Source: Mycolicibacter terrae (GTDB lineage Bacteria; Actinomycetota; Actinomycetes; Mycobacteriales; Mycobacteriaceae). Taken from it: DNA of 64,000 bases. This document shows, piece by piece, positions 16,109 through 23,915 of this stretch (its first letter is position 1; the number at the start of each line of letters is the position of its first letter). The position numbers and the translations under genes were made by a program. The notes below the pieces were generated by a model that worked only from the letters and a program-made list of their open reading frames with translations, was not told the DNA's origin and did no database searches. The stretch is from contig NZ_AP022564.1 of NCBI RefSeq assembly GCF_010727125.1, positions 2,604,001-2,668,000 of the forward strand, in the 5' to 3' direction.

Positions 16109-16174
16109 GAGATTGATCCTTCCAGCAAGGACGAATCCTCACAGGTCAGGAGTCAACCAACCGGGGGCAGTCCC

Positions 16175-17336
16175 TAACTTGCCGTCGGGCGTCGGTGCTT
16201 TCCCGATTGCTCCGTTTGGTTTTGAGCACGGCTACACAACTGAGGGCGACGTCATCAACCCGCGTGTTCTCAACACGGCGGATGGCATCAACCTGAACAC
16301 GCTGTGGGACGAATACGCGATCGTTCTGCAGAACTGGAACAACCGGGCATCCAGCCTGGCCGCGTTGCTGTCGTACTGGCACACCAACGTTGCCGACGCC
16401 ATCCCCGACCAGGTGGAGCGCGGCATGTTCGAGAAGGCATCCGAGTTCGGTGAGCCCGTAGGTGTCCGGGGTCCGTGGTTCCACCTGCTGGGCTACGACT
16501 TCGAGGACTACGACACCGCCAGCCGCTTCACGTGGAAGTTCCTTAGGGACGCTACGGCCGAACAGGTGCGGGCGGTACTCAACGACGCCTTGGCGGCCGA
16601 CAACCGGCTCGTCAACGACTTGATCCTGAACCGGCTGCTGTTCGACCCTACGCAAACCGTCAACGAACAGGGCGTCCCGGTGTACGGCCTCTACAACGGT
16701 GACGGCGTGGTCCCGCCCCCGTTTGCCGGCCAAACCTTCACCGGCACCGAAACCCACTATCTGACTACCGGGAACACCGCCTTGGACAGCGGCGACGTGG
16801 AGCAAGCCATCCGGATAGTTCGCGGCAAGGGCTTCGGTATCCCCGAGAGCGGCCAAAAGCTGCTCATGCTGTGCCACCCCAACGACGGTGAAGCAGTAGC
16901 CAGCTGGGCCAAGGGCATGGAGAACGCCAACGACGCCATCGCCAAATACGACGCGCTGCCCAGCGTGGGCGCACCGCCGTTTGAGGCGACCGGCCCGATT
17001 GTCGGCGCGCAGGCACCCGCCGAGCTGTTCGGTGTGGAGATTTCCGGCAGCTACGGCCCGGTGTACGTGGTGCAGTCGTACTTCATTCCGGAGCACTGGT
17101 TTGCGGTTGTCGCCACGGCTGGCCCCAACAACCCGATGAATGCCATCGGTGTTCGCCAGCACCACGACGCCACGTACCAGGGACTGCGGCAGATTCCAGG
17201 GCCGGTGCCCGGTTACCCGCTCACCGAATCGTTCTTCACCAGGGGCGTTGGTGTTGGCACCCGGCACCGTGGCGCAGTGGTCATCTGCCAGATCACCAAC
17301 GCCGCCGAGTACACCCCGCCGAGCTTGAGCATGTAG
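16175..17336 (+). pseudogene. Phage major-capsid-like protein, 5' end lost at an IS3 element
   Basis: The frame enters from the IS3 relic and is natural-looking from about 16176 (NLPSGVG...), giving about 386 residues with no start codon of its own. LVNDLILNRLLFDP, VYGLYNGDG and the ending RGVGVGTRHRGAVVICQIT resemble actinophage major head proteins with the HK97-type fold. That is recognition by pattern, not alignment. A hairpin follows the stop. With the duplicated tRNA end it supports a prophage origin of the island. The missing N-terminus makes it non-functional unless a fused start is used. Confidence 0.6.
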
Positions 17337-17342
17337 AGACTT

Positions 17343-17364
17343 CGGGGTGCCCGGCAGCACCCCG
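17343..17364 (+). terminator. Hairpin after the capsid-like gene
   Basis: CGGGGTGC and GCACCCCG form a perfect 8-bp stem with a 6-nt loop, 7 nt after the stop codon. There is no T-run. Confidence 0.55.
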
Positions 17365-17485
17365 GAAGACAAATCAGTCAACGTGTCTCCGTACGTGAAT
17401 TGGTTTCGTCGCCTTACAGCCGGGGCCGGGTGGTTTTGCTTGAGTCCTTCCACCCGGTCTCGGCGCAACCGAGAGGAGAACACCC

Positions 17486-17722
17486 ATGACCTCGGACCGC
17501 ACTGGAACCCAACCAAACCCGCGTGGCAGTCAAGCGGACCGGTCCAACCCGTTCGGGGCAGCCGCCCGCCGTGGCAGCCAGTGCTGGTCTGAGTTCGGTT
17601 GGGGCGGTGGTTTGGAACCCCGCGACCATCGCGACAAAGACCCCGCTGACGGCGGCCGATACCGGGCGCGCGTGCAGGACAGAGCCCGTGCGGGCGCACC
17701 CGGTGGCCGTCGGATTAAGTAG
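17486..17722 (+). CDS. Small hypothetical protein in the prophage remnant
   Basis: A 78-residue frame starting MTSDRTGTQPNPRGSQ, preceded by a strong AGAGGAG 8 nt before ATG. The composition becomes Arg/Gly-rich after about residue 28. The -1 frame looks more protein-like from there (GLSSVGAVVWNPATIATKT), so this may be a frameshifted phage gene. No family recognised. Confidence 0.35.
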   Translation: MTSDRTGTQPNPRGSQADRSNPFGAAARRGSQCWSEFGWGGGLEPRDHRDKDPADGGRYRARVQDRARAGAPGGRRIK

Positions 17723-17978
17723 ACCGAAGCCGGTTCGTAGATCCGCGCGGACAAATCCGGTTGCAGGCATCCGCCGGTGGGGTGGCCCTGCGCTGGGTGC
17801 GTGGCTGCGTGGGGCAGGTAGAAGATCAACAGGAAGAACGTGGCGCGTCAGCGCCCGGCGCGCGCCTTTTCGCACCCGGCGCGGAATCGGGCTGAATCGG
17901 TGTCAGCAAACCCCGCAATCATCGGGCCGTATGTGTGTACCCTTTCAACCCAATGCGGCAGAGAAGGGGTGCAGCAAA

Positions 17979-18341
17979 ATGGCCCGCGGTTTGGCGTTGC
18001 TGGCGGTAAGTCCCAGTTTGATCGGCTTGGCGATATCGTTCGCGGAAAGTGCCGCTGCAGACCAATCACAAGAGCAGATTTATTTACAGATGCTCCAGAC
18101 GCAGGGGATCACGAGCGCTTCGCCGTCGGATGCGGAACTGTCGATGTTCGTCAAACTGGGCTACACAGCCTGCACGCAGGTAGTTGCCGGTGCAAACCCT
18201 AACGATGTTGCATACGAGATTTTTGACGCTGGTGGCGGCTTCACCTATCGAGAAGCGGTACAGATAACCAATTTCGCTTCTGCATCGCTCTGCGGCGGCA
18301 TGAGCGAATATCCACTGCCGCTGGCTTCGGTGCCCCGCTAA
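17979..18341 (+). CDS. Secreted DUF732-family protein
   Basis: A 120-residue secreted protein. Signal peptide MARGLALLAVSPSLIGLAIS..., cleavage near ESAAADQ. The DUF732 domain follows, with the usual helical pattern: YLQMLQTQGI, then SDAELSMFVKLGYTACTQV, then TYREAVQITNFASASLC. The two cysteines (about positions 69 and 108) probably form a disulfide. GAAGGGG lies 10 nt before the ATG, which decides this start over the longer open frame upstream. DUF732 proteins are small, mycobacterial and of unknown function. Its presence in a tRNA-associated island is unusual. Confidence 0.8.
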   Translation: MARGLALLAVSPSLIGLAISFAESAAADQSQEQIYLQMLQTQGITSASPSDAELSMFVKLGYTACTQVVAGANPNDVAYEIFDAGGGFTYREAVQITNFASASLCGGMSEYPLPLASVPR

Positions 18342-18405
18342 CCTTGTCGGCCTAGTTCCCTTCGTCAGTAGGGTCATGCGCGCGCCGACGCGGTTTGCGG
18401 CCGAC

Positions 18406-18438
18406 TACCGACACGTCACCGACACGGCGGACAGTCGG
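18406..18438. repeat. 33-bp direct repeat inside the island, right copy
   Basis: Same sequence as 14091-14123 with one difference. Discounting the IS481 insertion, it lies about 170 bp inside the right att repeat, nearly mirroring the left distance of 163 bp. Confidence 0.6.
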
Positions 18439-18524
18439 TAACCGCGAACACGAGTCACCCGCACCGTTTGCGCAGTTCAAACAGGGTGGGGCTGTTGGAC
18501 TTCGGGTGATGCTTGACGGATCGT

Positions 18525-19775
18525 CTTCGGTTGATCCTTGACACTTCAGGTTAGTGGTTAGGCCTGTTCGCGGCTGCGGAAGGCCCGTTTGTTTCTTACC
18601 TCACCGCGGCTGGTGCGGGCGGCGGTCTTGACCAGGTCGTCGCCGATGAAAAACCGCAGCAGATCCCCGTCGACATGCACGTCGCAGCGGGAGCCGGCGT
18701 GATGGGCTCCCACGCTGACTTGCTGCCATGCCACGCTGACGACGCCGTTGGTGGTGACCCGGCGCGACACCCAGTCATCACCGCCGCGGTCGGTACCGGC
18801 TGCGCTCGAGGGGCTCGCTACCGCAGCGTCGGTCGCGCCCGCGCTGAACCGCTCAGCAGGGCACACCATGGCGATGGCTTGGTGGGGGCGGGCGGTGTTG
18901 TAGTAGCCAACCCACTCATCCAAGGCCTGCTGAGCACGTTTCAGAGTAGCGAAAGGCTTTCGGTCGCTGAGGAACTCAGCACGCAAACTACGGTGGAAGC
19001 GCTCAATTTTGCCCGTCGTCGTAGGACTGCGCGGCTGAGTCAGCAGATGCTCAACACCGTGTTGGCGACAGATCGCATCGAAGAGCACCTCCACCGGCGG
19101 ATGATGAAACCGCCCGGTGAACACCTTGCCGTTATCGGTCAAGATCTGCTCGGGTGCCCCATAGCGATCCAGTGCCGCACGCAGCCCATCGCAGACCGCG
19201 CGAGTACGTTCCCGCGTCATCAAGTGCGCACTGATGCACATCCGGGAATGGTCATCGATACCGGTCAATGCTTTGGCGCTGGTGCCATCGGCCAGCGGGA
19301 ACCCGCCGACGATATCCATCTGCCACAGCTCCATCGGAGCGCTACGTTCCCAGCGTTTCCATTTCCGCGACCGCCGCTGCCGCGCCTGCGCATCGATCAT
19401 GGCGGCCCGCACCAGCGCCCGATAGACCGCCGACTCCGACGGCAGCGGCCTCACCTCCCGCTTATCCAGCTCGAACACCAACCGCCGCGGCCCCCAATAC
19501 GGCCGCGACCGCCGCAACTCCAACACCACCGCCTCAACCTCGGCCGGCATCTGATGCGGACAGTGCACCGGCCGATGCGACCGGTCCTTGAGCCCTTCGA
19601 AGCCCTCGGCTTCATACCGGGCCAGCCAGCCATGCATCGTCTGGCGCGACACATTCGCCTTTTCAGCGGCCTGCGCCACCGAAAGCCCGTCGGCGATCAC
19701 CGACAACACCGCTTGATACCGCTGCTCAGCCACGCTCAACTCCCTCATCCAGGGAGTGTCAAGGATCAACCGAAG
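18525..19775 (-). mobile_element. IS481-family insertion sequence
   Basis: A transposase gene flanked by perfect 21-bp inverted repeats (CTTCGGTTGATCCTTGACAC plus T, 18525-18545 inwards and 19775-19755 inwards). Related 18-bp units continue outside both repeats (18500-18517 on the left, 19781-19845 on the right), so the true outer ends could lie further out. No target duplication is evident. Confidence 0.72.
18558..19748 (-). CDS. IS481-family transposase
   Basis: A DDE transposase of 396 residues. The N-terminal helix-turn-helix (about 12-55; GLSVAQAAEKANVSRQTMHGWLARY) is followed by an rve core with Asp in LWQMDIVGG, Asp in LTDNGKVF and Glu in GKIERFHRSLRAE, all intact. The C-terminal 80 residues form a beta-rich accessory region (VSRRVTTNGVVSVAWQQ) typical of the longer IS481 members. 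ATG 19748 is preferred to the TTG at 19769, which lies in the inverted repeat. Probably functional. Confidence 0.9.
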   Translation of the reverse strand: MRELSVAEQRYQAVLSVIADGLSVAQAAEKANVSRQTMHGWLARYEAEGFEGLKDRSHRPVHCPHQMPAEVEAVVLELRRSRPYWGPRRLVFELDKREVRPLPSESAVYRALVRAAMIDAQARQRRSRKWKRWERSAPMELWQMDIVGGFPLADGTSAKALTGIDDHSRMCISAHLMTRERTRAVCDGLRAALDRYGAPEQILTDNGKVFTGRFHHPPVEVLFDAICRQHGVEHLLTQPRSPTTTGKIERFHRSLRAEFLSDRKPFATLKRAQQALDEWVGYYNTARPHQAIAMVCPAERFSAGATDAAVASPSSAAGTDRGGDDWVSRRVTTNGVVSVAWQQVSVGAHHAGSRCDVHVDGDLLRFFIGDDLVKTAARTSRGEVRNKRAFRSREQA

Positions 19776-19845
19776 TAACCGTCAACCATCAGCCGAAACA
19801 CTGTCAGGCATCACCCGAAGCCGAAACGTCAACCATCACCCGACG
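19758..19845. repeat. Four iterated 18-bp motifs between IS481 and the tRNA
   Basis: Units at 19758, 19781, 19803 and 19828 follow GTCAnnnATCAnCCGAnn, spaced 22-25 bp. The first is the IS481 inverted repeat itself. Two inverted units (18500, 18525) lie on the other side of the transposase, and a degraded pair lies at about 13836-13869. Confidence 0.6.
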
Positions 19846-19860
19846 TAATACATCAAACGT

Positions 19861-19904
19861 AGTGGGGCGGGCGGGGCTCGAACCCGCGACCAACGGATTA
19901 TGAG
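19861..19904. repeat. attR-like repeat within the tRNA gene
   Basis: 44 bp identical to 13884-13927. It is part of the intact tRNA gene, so the insertion regenerated a functional tRNA 3' end. Confidence 0.85.
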
Positions 19905-19936
19905 TCCGCGGCTCTAACCGACTGAGCTACCGCCCC
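19863..19936 (-). tRNA. tRNA with CAT anticodon, probably elongator tRNA-Met
   Basis: 74 nt forming a full cloverleaf. The acceptor stem GGGGCGG pairs with CCGCCCC, and the T stem is GCGGG/CCCGC. The anticodon loop CTCATAA gives CAT. The discriminator is A; CCA is not encoded. CAT also fits tRNA-Ile2 (lysidine-modified), which sequence alone does not exclude. It serves as the integration site of the island to its left. Confidence 0.9.
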
Positions 19937-20011
19937 CGGTGCTGACTGGCGACCATGACACTAGCGCTCGCGGTCGCCGCCGACGACACGGCGGGGGCTC
20001 GATGCGCACGC

Positions 20012-20887
20012 CTAGACCCCGTCGGGAGGTTCGGGCAGCTCCATGCCGCCCAGCCGGACCGGGTCGGTGATCGACACGATGCCCACCAGGCGGCCGTTTC
20101 GCACCGTGCACGCCATCAGACTCAGGGGCCGCCCGGTCGGACCCCAGCCCAGGATGCCGGGCTCGCCGTTGACCAGGACACGACGAGCGGTGACCCGCGC
20201 CCCCCGGCCGCGGCGGACCGCCTCGATGACGTCGCCGGCTCCGGTCGTGACACTCAGGCCGCGGACCGTGTGCCGGCGCCAGGTGACCTCGGGGTCGAGC
20301 ACCCGCACCAAGGCATCGAAGTCACCGTCCTGCGCGGCGGCCAGAAAGGCGTCGACGACCTCACGCTGGGCACGCCGGTCCCCCGCCGGCGTGGGGACGT
20401 CCTGGACCTTTCGACGTGCCCGGCTGGCCAACATCTTGGCGGCATCCGCCGATTTGCCGACGATCGGTCCGATCTCGGCGAACGGGACGGCGAACATGTC
20501 GTGCAGCACGAACGCGAGCCGTTCATCCGGTCGCAGCGACCCCAGCACGACCAGCAGTGCCAGCCCGACCGAATCCGACAGCACCGCAGCGTCTTCTGGG
20601 GTGTCGCGGTCATCGGTCACAACGAGGTCGGGAAGGTCTAGATCGGTCGAGATCTCCGGCCGCGCGGCGCGCGAGCGCAAGGTGTCGATGCAGATGCGGC
20701 TGATCACGGTCGTCAACCACCCGGGCAGGTTGTCGATCGTGTCAACGTCCTGGCGGGACAGTCGCAGCCACGCCTCCTGGACGGCATCTTCGGCGTCGGA
20801 CCCCGAACCCAGAACCCGATAAGCCAACGCCAGCAGGCGAGGGCGCTGCTGTTCGAAGTCCTCGGCCAGCTGCGATTCGGTCGTCAT
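20012..20887 (-). CDS. ECF sigma factor with C-terminal SnoaL-like domain (ECF41/SigJ type)
   Basis: An extracytoplasmic-function sigma factor of 291 residues. Region 2 is about 12-80 (LALAYRVLGSGSDAEDAVQEAWLRL) and region 4 about 110-165 (LGSLRPDERLAFVLHDMF then FAEIGPIVGKSADAAKMLASRAR). A SnoaL/NTF2-like C-terminal domain of about 110 residues follows. In ECF41-type sigma factors this fused domain replaces an anti-sigma factor and controls activity. It is divergent from a DoxX-like gene, with a symmetric promoter region between, so autoregulation together with that gene is likely. Confidence 0.88.
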   Translation of the reverse strand: MTTESQLAEDFEQQRPRLLALAYRVLGSGSDAEDAVQEAWLRLSRQDVDTIDNLPGWLTTVISRICIDTLRSRAARPEISTDLDLPDLVVTDDRDTPEDAAVLSDSVGLALLVVLGSLRPDERLAFVLHDMFAVPFAEIGPIVGKSADAAKMLASRARRKVQDVPTPAGDRRAQREVVDAFLAAAQDGDFDALVRVLDPEVTWRRHTVRGLSVTTGAGDVIEAVRRGRGARVTARRVLVNGEPGILGWGPTGRPLSLMACTVRNGRLVGIVSITDPVRLGGMELPEPPDGV

Positions 20888-20888
20888 C

Positions 20889-20951
20889 GGTTACCTCTCG
20901 TGGTGTCGGTCCGTCATAGGTGATGACGAACCCCACCCGACCGAGGTAACC
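20889..20951. promoter_or_regulatory. Symmetric divergent ECF-type promoter pair
   Basis: GGTTACCTC (20889-20897) and its complement GAGGTAACC (20943-20951), and CGTCAT (20912-20917) and its complement ATGACG (20923-20928), all share one centre at 20920. On each strand GGTTAC and CGTCAT are 17 nt apart, right for a -35/-10 pair with the ECF-style CGTC -10. The two promoters fire outwards, to the sigma gene and the DoxX-like gene. Confidence 0.65.
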
Positions 20952-20972
20952 ACGAACACGAAGGAGTGCGCC

Positions 20973-21356
20973 ATGAACACCACCTTGTGGATCATCGCCG
21001 GCGTCGTCGCCGCCGGGTTTGTCGCCGGCGGCGCCGCCCTGCTGCTGCTGTCGAGGGCGAAGTACCGGTCCCTGGGCGCCAATCAGCACTGGGTCGACGA
21101 CTTCGGCGACGGCCATCTCAAGGCCATCGGCACGATCAAGCTGATCGGCGCGGCCGGGCTCGTCGTCCCGGCCGCTCTCGGTGTGGCACCGCTGCTGGTG
21201 CCGCTGGCCGCCTGCGGCCTGATGCTGTTCATGGCCGGCGCCGCCACCACCAGATTCCGCCGCAGCGAGTGGTCCTACCTGGCCGGCGACATCGTGTTTA
21301 TCGCGGTGTTTGCGCTTCTGGCGTGGGGCCGATTCGGCCTGCAGCCCTTCGCCTGA
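20973..21356 (+). CDS. DoxX-like small membrane protein
   Basis: A 127-residue inner-membrane protein with four hydrophobic segments (about 5-28, 52-70, 72-92, 103-122). The DoxX-like pattern is seen in LKAIGTIKLIGAAGLVVPA. AAGGAG lies 8 nt before ATG. DoxX-family proteins are linked to membrane redox and thiol stress; the function here is unproven. It is likely transcribed by the adjacent sigma factor. Its 3' end overlaps the convergent methyltransferase-like gene by 59 bp. Confidence 0.82.
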   Translation: MNTTLWIIAGVVAAGFVAGGAALLLLSRAKYRSLGANQHWVDDFGDGHLKAIGTIKLIGAAGLVVPAALGVAPLLVPLAACGLMLFMAGAATTRFRRSEWSYLAGDIVFIAVFALLAWGRFGLQPFA

Positions 21357-22077
21357 TTTTGCCGGGCACGAGCATCGGCACATCGGCTCGGTACTGCCGG
21401 TATTGGTCCCCGAGGATCCCGACCAGGTCCCGCTCCTCGAGGTGCACCGCGATCAGGATGTAGCCGGTGGTCGCCACCGCGAAAAGCAGATGGCCGGCGG
21501 TCATGGTGGGCGTGGCCCAGAACGCGATCACGAAACCCAGCATCAGCGGGTGCCGCACCACCCGGTAGAGCAACGTGGCACGAAACCCGACCGGGGTGTA
21601 GGGCTGTGCCCGCCAGGTCGAGTACACCTGGCGCAACCCGAACAGGTCGAGATGGCTGACCATGAACGTCGACGCCAGGGCGATCACCCAGCCGATCCAG
21701 AACAGTGCCCACAACACCGTCCGCCCGGCAGACGCCGTCACATCCCAGATGACCATCGGGATCGGTCGCCACAGCCAAAACAACAGAACCAGAACGACAT
21801 TCGACGCCAACACATAGGTGCTGCGTTCGAGGTCGACGGGCACCACTCGCGTCAGCCACCGCTTGAACGCCGGCCGCGCCATCACGCTGTGCTGCACCGC
21901 GAACAGACCCAACAGCAGCACGTCGACCACGATCGCCGCACCGGCGGACGCCGGCGGGCCGCGGTCAACGCTGCGCGGCACCACGAGGTCGCCGACGAAG
22001 CCGACGGCATAGAGGAAGACGACGAGAAAGACCAGATAGTTGAGCACCCCGTAGACGAGTGCGAGAAAGCGGGCCAT
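21298..22077 (-). CDS. NnrU/MddA-like membrane methyltransferase
   Basis: A 259-residue membrane protein with about six helices. It resembles methanethiol S-methyltransferase (MddA) and NnrU/isoprenylcysteine methyltransferases: the C-terminal half has RVVRHPLMLGFVIAFWATP and HLEERDLVGILGDQYRQYR, which form the S-adenosylmethionine-binding region of that fold. MddA would convert methanethiol to dimethyl sulfide. The ATG at 22077 has GGGAGGG just before it. A long upstream open frame is a shadow of the divergent hydrolase. Confidence 0.8.
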   Translation of the reverse strand: MARFLALVYGVLNYLVFLVVFLYAVGFVGDLVVPRSVDRGPPASAGAAIVVDVLLLGLFAVQHSVMARPAFKRWLTRVVPVDLERSTYVLASNVVLVLLFWLWRPIPMVIWDVTASAGRTVLWALFWIGWVIALASTFMVSHLDLFGLRQVYSTWRAQPYTPVGFRATLLYRVVRHPLMLGFVIAFWATPTMTAGHLLFAVATTGYILIAVHLEERDLVGILGDQYRQYRADVPMLVPGKIRRRAAGRIGPTPEAQTPR

Positions 22078-22191
22078 GATGCCCTCCCGACATGATGAAT
22101 ACGTCATCGTAACTCGGATAATCCGCAGGTCAATAGGATTTTCACCCGGGCGAGTGATCGCCGCCCAACGACACCGGCTTACGATCCGAGG

Positions 22192-23055
22192 ATGACCGCG
22201 GAAACGTTCGTCACCCACGCGCCCGGCGAGGTGCGCATCATCGCCGACCGCCACGGTGATCCCGGCGCCCGCGCAGTGGTGTTCCTGCACGGCGGCGGCC
22301 AAACCCGCCGATCCTGGGGGCGGGCCGCCGCGGCGGTAGCCGAGCGCGGCTGGCAGGCGGTCACCGTCGACCTGCGCGGCCACGGCGAATCGGACTGGGC
22401 GAGCGGGGGTGACTACCGACTGGTGAGTTTCGCCGCCGACGTCCACGAGGTGCTGCGCACCCTGCCGCCGGACCCGGTGCTGGTCGGCGCCTCGCTGGGT
22501 GGGTGCGCCGCGATGCTGCTCGGCGGCGAGCTGGCTCCCCGGGTCGCCAGTGCGGTGGTGTTGGTCGACATCGTGCCCAACATGGATCCCTCAGGCGCGC
22601 AGCGCGTCCAGGCGTTCATGGCAGAGAACATGGAGTCCGGGTTCGACTCCCTCGACCAGGTCGCCGATGCGATCGCCGCCTACAACCCGCACCGGCCCCG
22701 CCCCAGCGACTTGGGCGGGCTCGCCGCCAACCTGCGCCGCCGCGGCGATCGCTGGTACTGGCACTGGGACCCGTTGTTCATCAGCGGCCCCGAGCACCAG
22801 GGCCCGATGGAGATCCACGACGTCGAGCGGCTCAACGCCGCGGTGCAGACCATCCTCGACGGCGGCGTGCCGATGCTGCTGGTCCGCGGTCAGCTCAGCG
22901 ACCTGGTCAGCGCCGCGAACGCCGAGGAGTTCCTGACCCGGTTCCCGCAGGTGGAGTTCGTCGACGTCGCCGGGGCCGGTCACATGGTCGCCGGCGACCG
23001 CAACGACATCTTCGCCGACGCCATCCTGGGGTTTTTGGCACGGCACTCCGCCTGA
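22192..23055 (+). CDS. Alpha/beta hydrolase
   Basis: A 287-residue hydrolase. The oxyanion HGG is in VFLHGGGQTRRSW, the nucleophile in GASLGG (about residue 102), and the His in GAGHMVAGD (about 264). A cap domain (about 140-210) separates strands 6 and 7. The acid is probably the Asp in RGQLSDLV. The broad esterase/epoxide-hydrolase/haloperoxidase group cannot be resolved from this alone. It is divergent from the MddA-like gene, with an interrupted repeat GATGA-ATACG-TCATC at 22094-22108 in the gap. Confidence 0.85.
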   Translation: MTAETFVTHAPGEVRIIADRHGDPGARAVVFLHGGGQTRRSWGRAAAAVAERGWQAVTVDLRGHGESDWASGGDYRLVSFAADVHEVLRTLPPDPVLVGASLGGCAAMLLGGELAPRVASAVVLVDIVPNMDPSGAQRVQAFMAENMESGFDSLDQVADAIAAYNPHRPRPSDLGGLAANLRRRGDRWYWHWDPLFISGPEHQGPMEIHDVERLNAAVQTILDGGVPMLLVRGQLSDLVSAANAEEFLTRFPQVEFVDVAGAGHMVAGDRNDIFADAILGFLARHSA

Positions 23056-23057
23056 GA

Positions 23058-23876
23058 TCAGCTGAACACGGTCTGGCCGTCGGCATCGAGCAGGTAGTGC
23101 TCGGTGCCGTCGGCGACCCGCGGTGCGTCGGCGGCCAGTGACACCGCGATCTTGTTACCGGCGTTGCGCATCACATCCAGGGTGAGCTCCACGGCCTGGT
23201 CGTCGGTGAAGTGCCGGCGTACCCCGGCGGCGACGTCGGCGTCGATGTGCGCCGGCGTCCAGATCAGGGCGTCGACGTAGCGCAGCGCCGCCTTCTGCGG
23301 CTCGTTCAGCAGCCCGGAACCCTCGAACCGCTCGATATCGTCGTAGAGCGACTCCGAACCACCGGCCTCCAGGGCGGTCGTCTCCCGCAGCGACTTGCAC
23401 AGCCGGCAATTGTGCTGGGCCGCACCGCGCAGCCGCACCACCTCGGAGGTCACCGCGTCCAGGGATCGCAGCCGCGCCACGGCGGGCATGAATCCGTTGA
23501 ACAGCGCGTCGGCCGGGTGGCCCGAGTGATCCCACACGATCGGGTCCGGCCATGACACCGCGACACCGACCGCGTCCAGGCCGGCACGCACCCGCGGCAC
23601 GAAATCACCGATGTACATCTGCACGACCGTGTCGAAGGCCCTATCCCCCAACGCCGCCCGCAGCCGGTCGCGCTGGGCGTCGCTGATCATCGAGACGTCG
23701 ACACTGAACTGTTCGGCGAACTCGACCACCACCGGATCGGCCTCCGACGCATCGGCGCTGACCTCAGCCGGCAACGGCGGCAGCCCCAGCGTCCGGCCGC
23801 ACACCTGGCGGACCACAGCACCCAACCGGTCACTCGAGCACGCCACCAACCGATTCAGTTCATCAAGAACGCCCAT
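23058..23876 (-). CDS. AhpD-like / carboxymuconolactone decarboxylase family protein
   Basis: A 272-residue protein with a C-terminal peroxidase-like core containing [10 protein letters not shown], a Cys-x2-Cys pair. The usual following His is not in standard spacing, so peroxidase activity is uncertain. The N-terminal 100 residues are helical and family-specific. Its stop lies 2 bp beyond the convergent hydrolase's stop. It is divergent from the quinone oxidoreductase with only a 39-bp gap, so the two may respond to the same oxidative signal (inference). Confidence 0.75.
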   Translation of the reverse strand: MGVLDELNRLVACSSDRLGAVVRQVCGRTLGLPPLPAEVSADASEADPVVVEFAEQFSVDVSMISDAQRDRLRAALGDRAFDTVVQMYIGDFVPRVRAGLDAVGVAVSWPDPIVWDHSGHPADALFNGFMPAVARLRSLDAVTSEVVRLRGAAQHNCRLCKSLRETTALEAGGSESLYDDIERFEGSGLLNEPQKAALRYVDALIWTPAHIDADVAAGVRRHFTDDQAVELTLDVMRNAGNKIAVSLAADAPRVADGTEHYLLDADGQTVFS

Positions 23877-23915
23877 GTCAAGGATTATGTACGCCGTGGC
23901 AATAGGCTGAAACCC

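Larger units (their letters stand above)
15202..16174 (-). mobile_element. IS3-family insertion sequence, copy 2, internally deleted
   Basis: A 973-bp relic with imperfect inverted ends (GGGACT-n-CCCC ... GTTGACTC inwards from both 15202 and 16174). OrfA is intact but the middle of OrfB is missing, about 110 codons. That accounts for the shortfall from the usual 1.25-1.3 kb. It differs in sequence from copy 1. Its right end cuts the capsid-like gene. Confidence 0.72.
13884..19904. mobile_element. Remnant of an element integrated at a CAT-anticodon tRNA gene
   Basis: About 6 kb bracketed by an exact 44-bp direct repeat of the tRNA 3' half. The right copy is inside the intact tRNA gene. The content is foreign in style: a lower-GC HEPN-motif gene, a phage-capsid-like gene without its 5' end, a DUF732 gene, an IS3-family relic and an IS481-family element. 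No integrase gene remains, so it cannot excise by itself. Duplication of a tRNA 3' half is the classic mark of tyrosine-integrase insertion; that mechanism is inferred. Confidence 0.78.

Noticed and set aside
17523..17978. A 272-residue start for the DUF732 protein
   Set aside because: The upstream part is Arg/Pro-rich without signal-peptide character; GAAGGGG and a signal peptide place the start at 17979.
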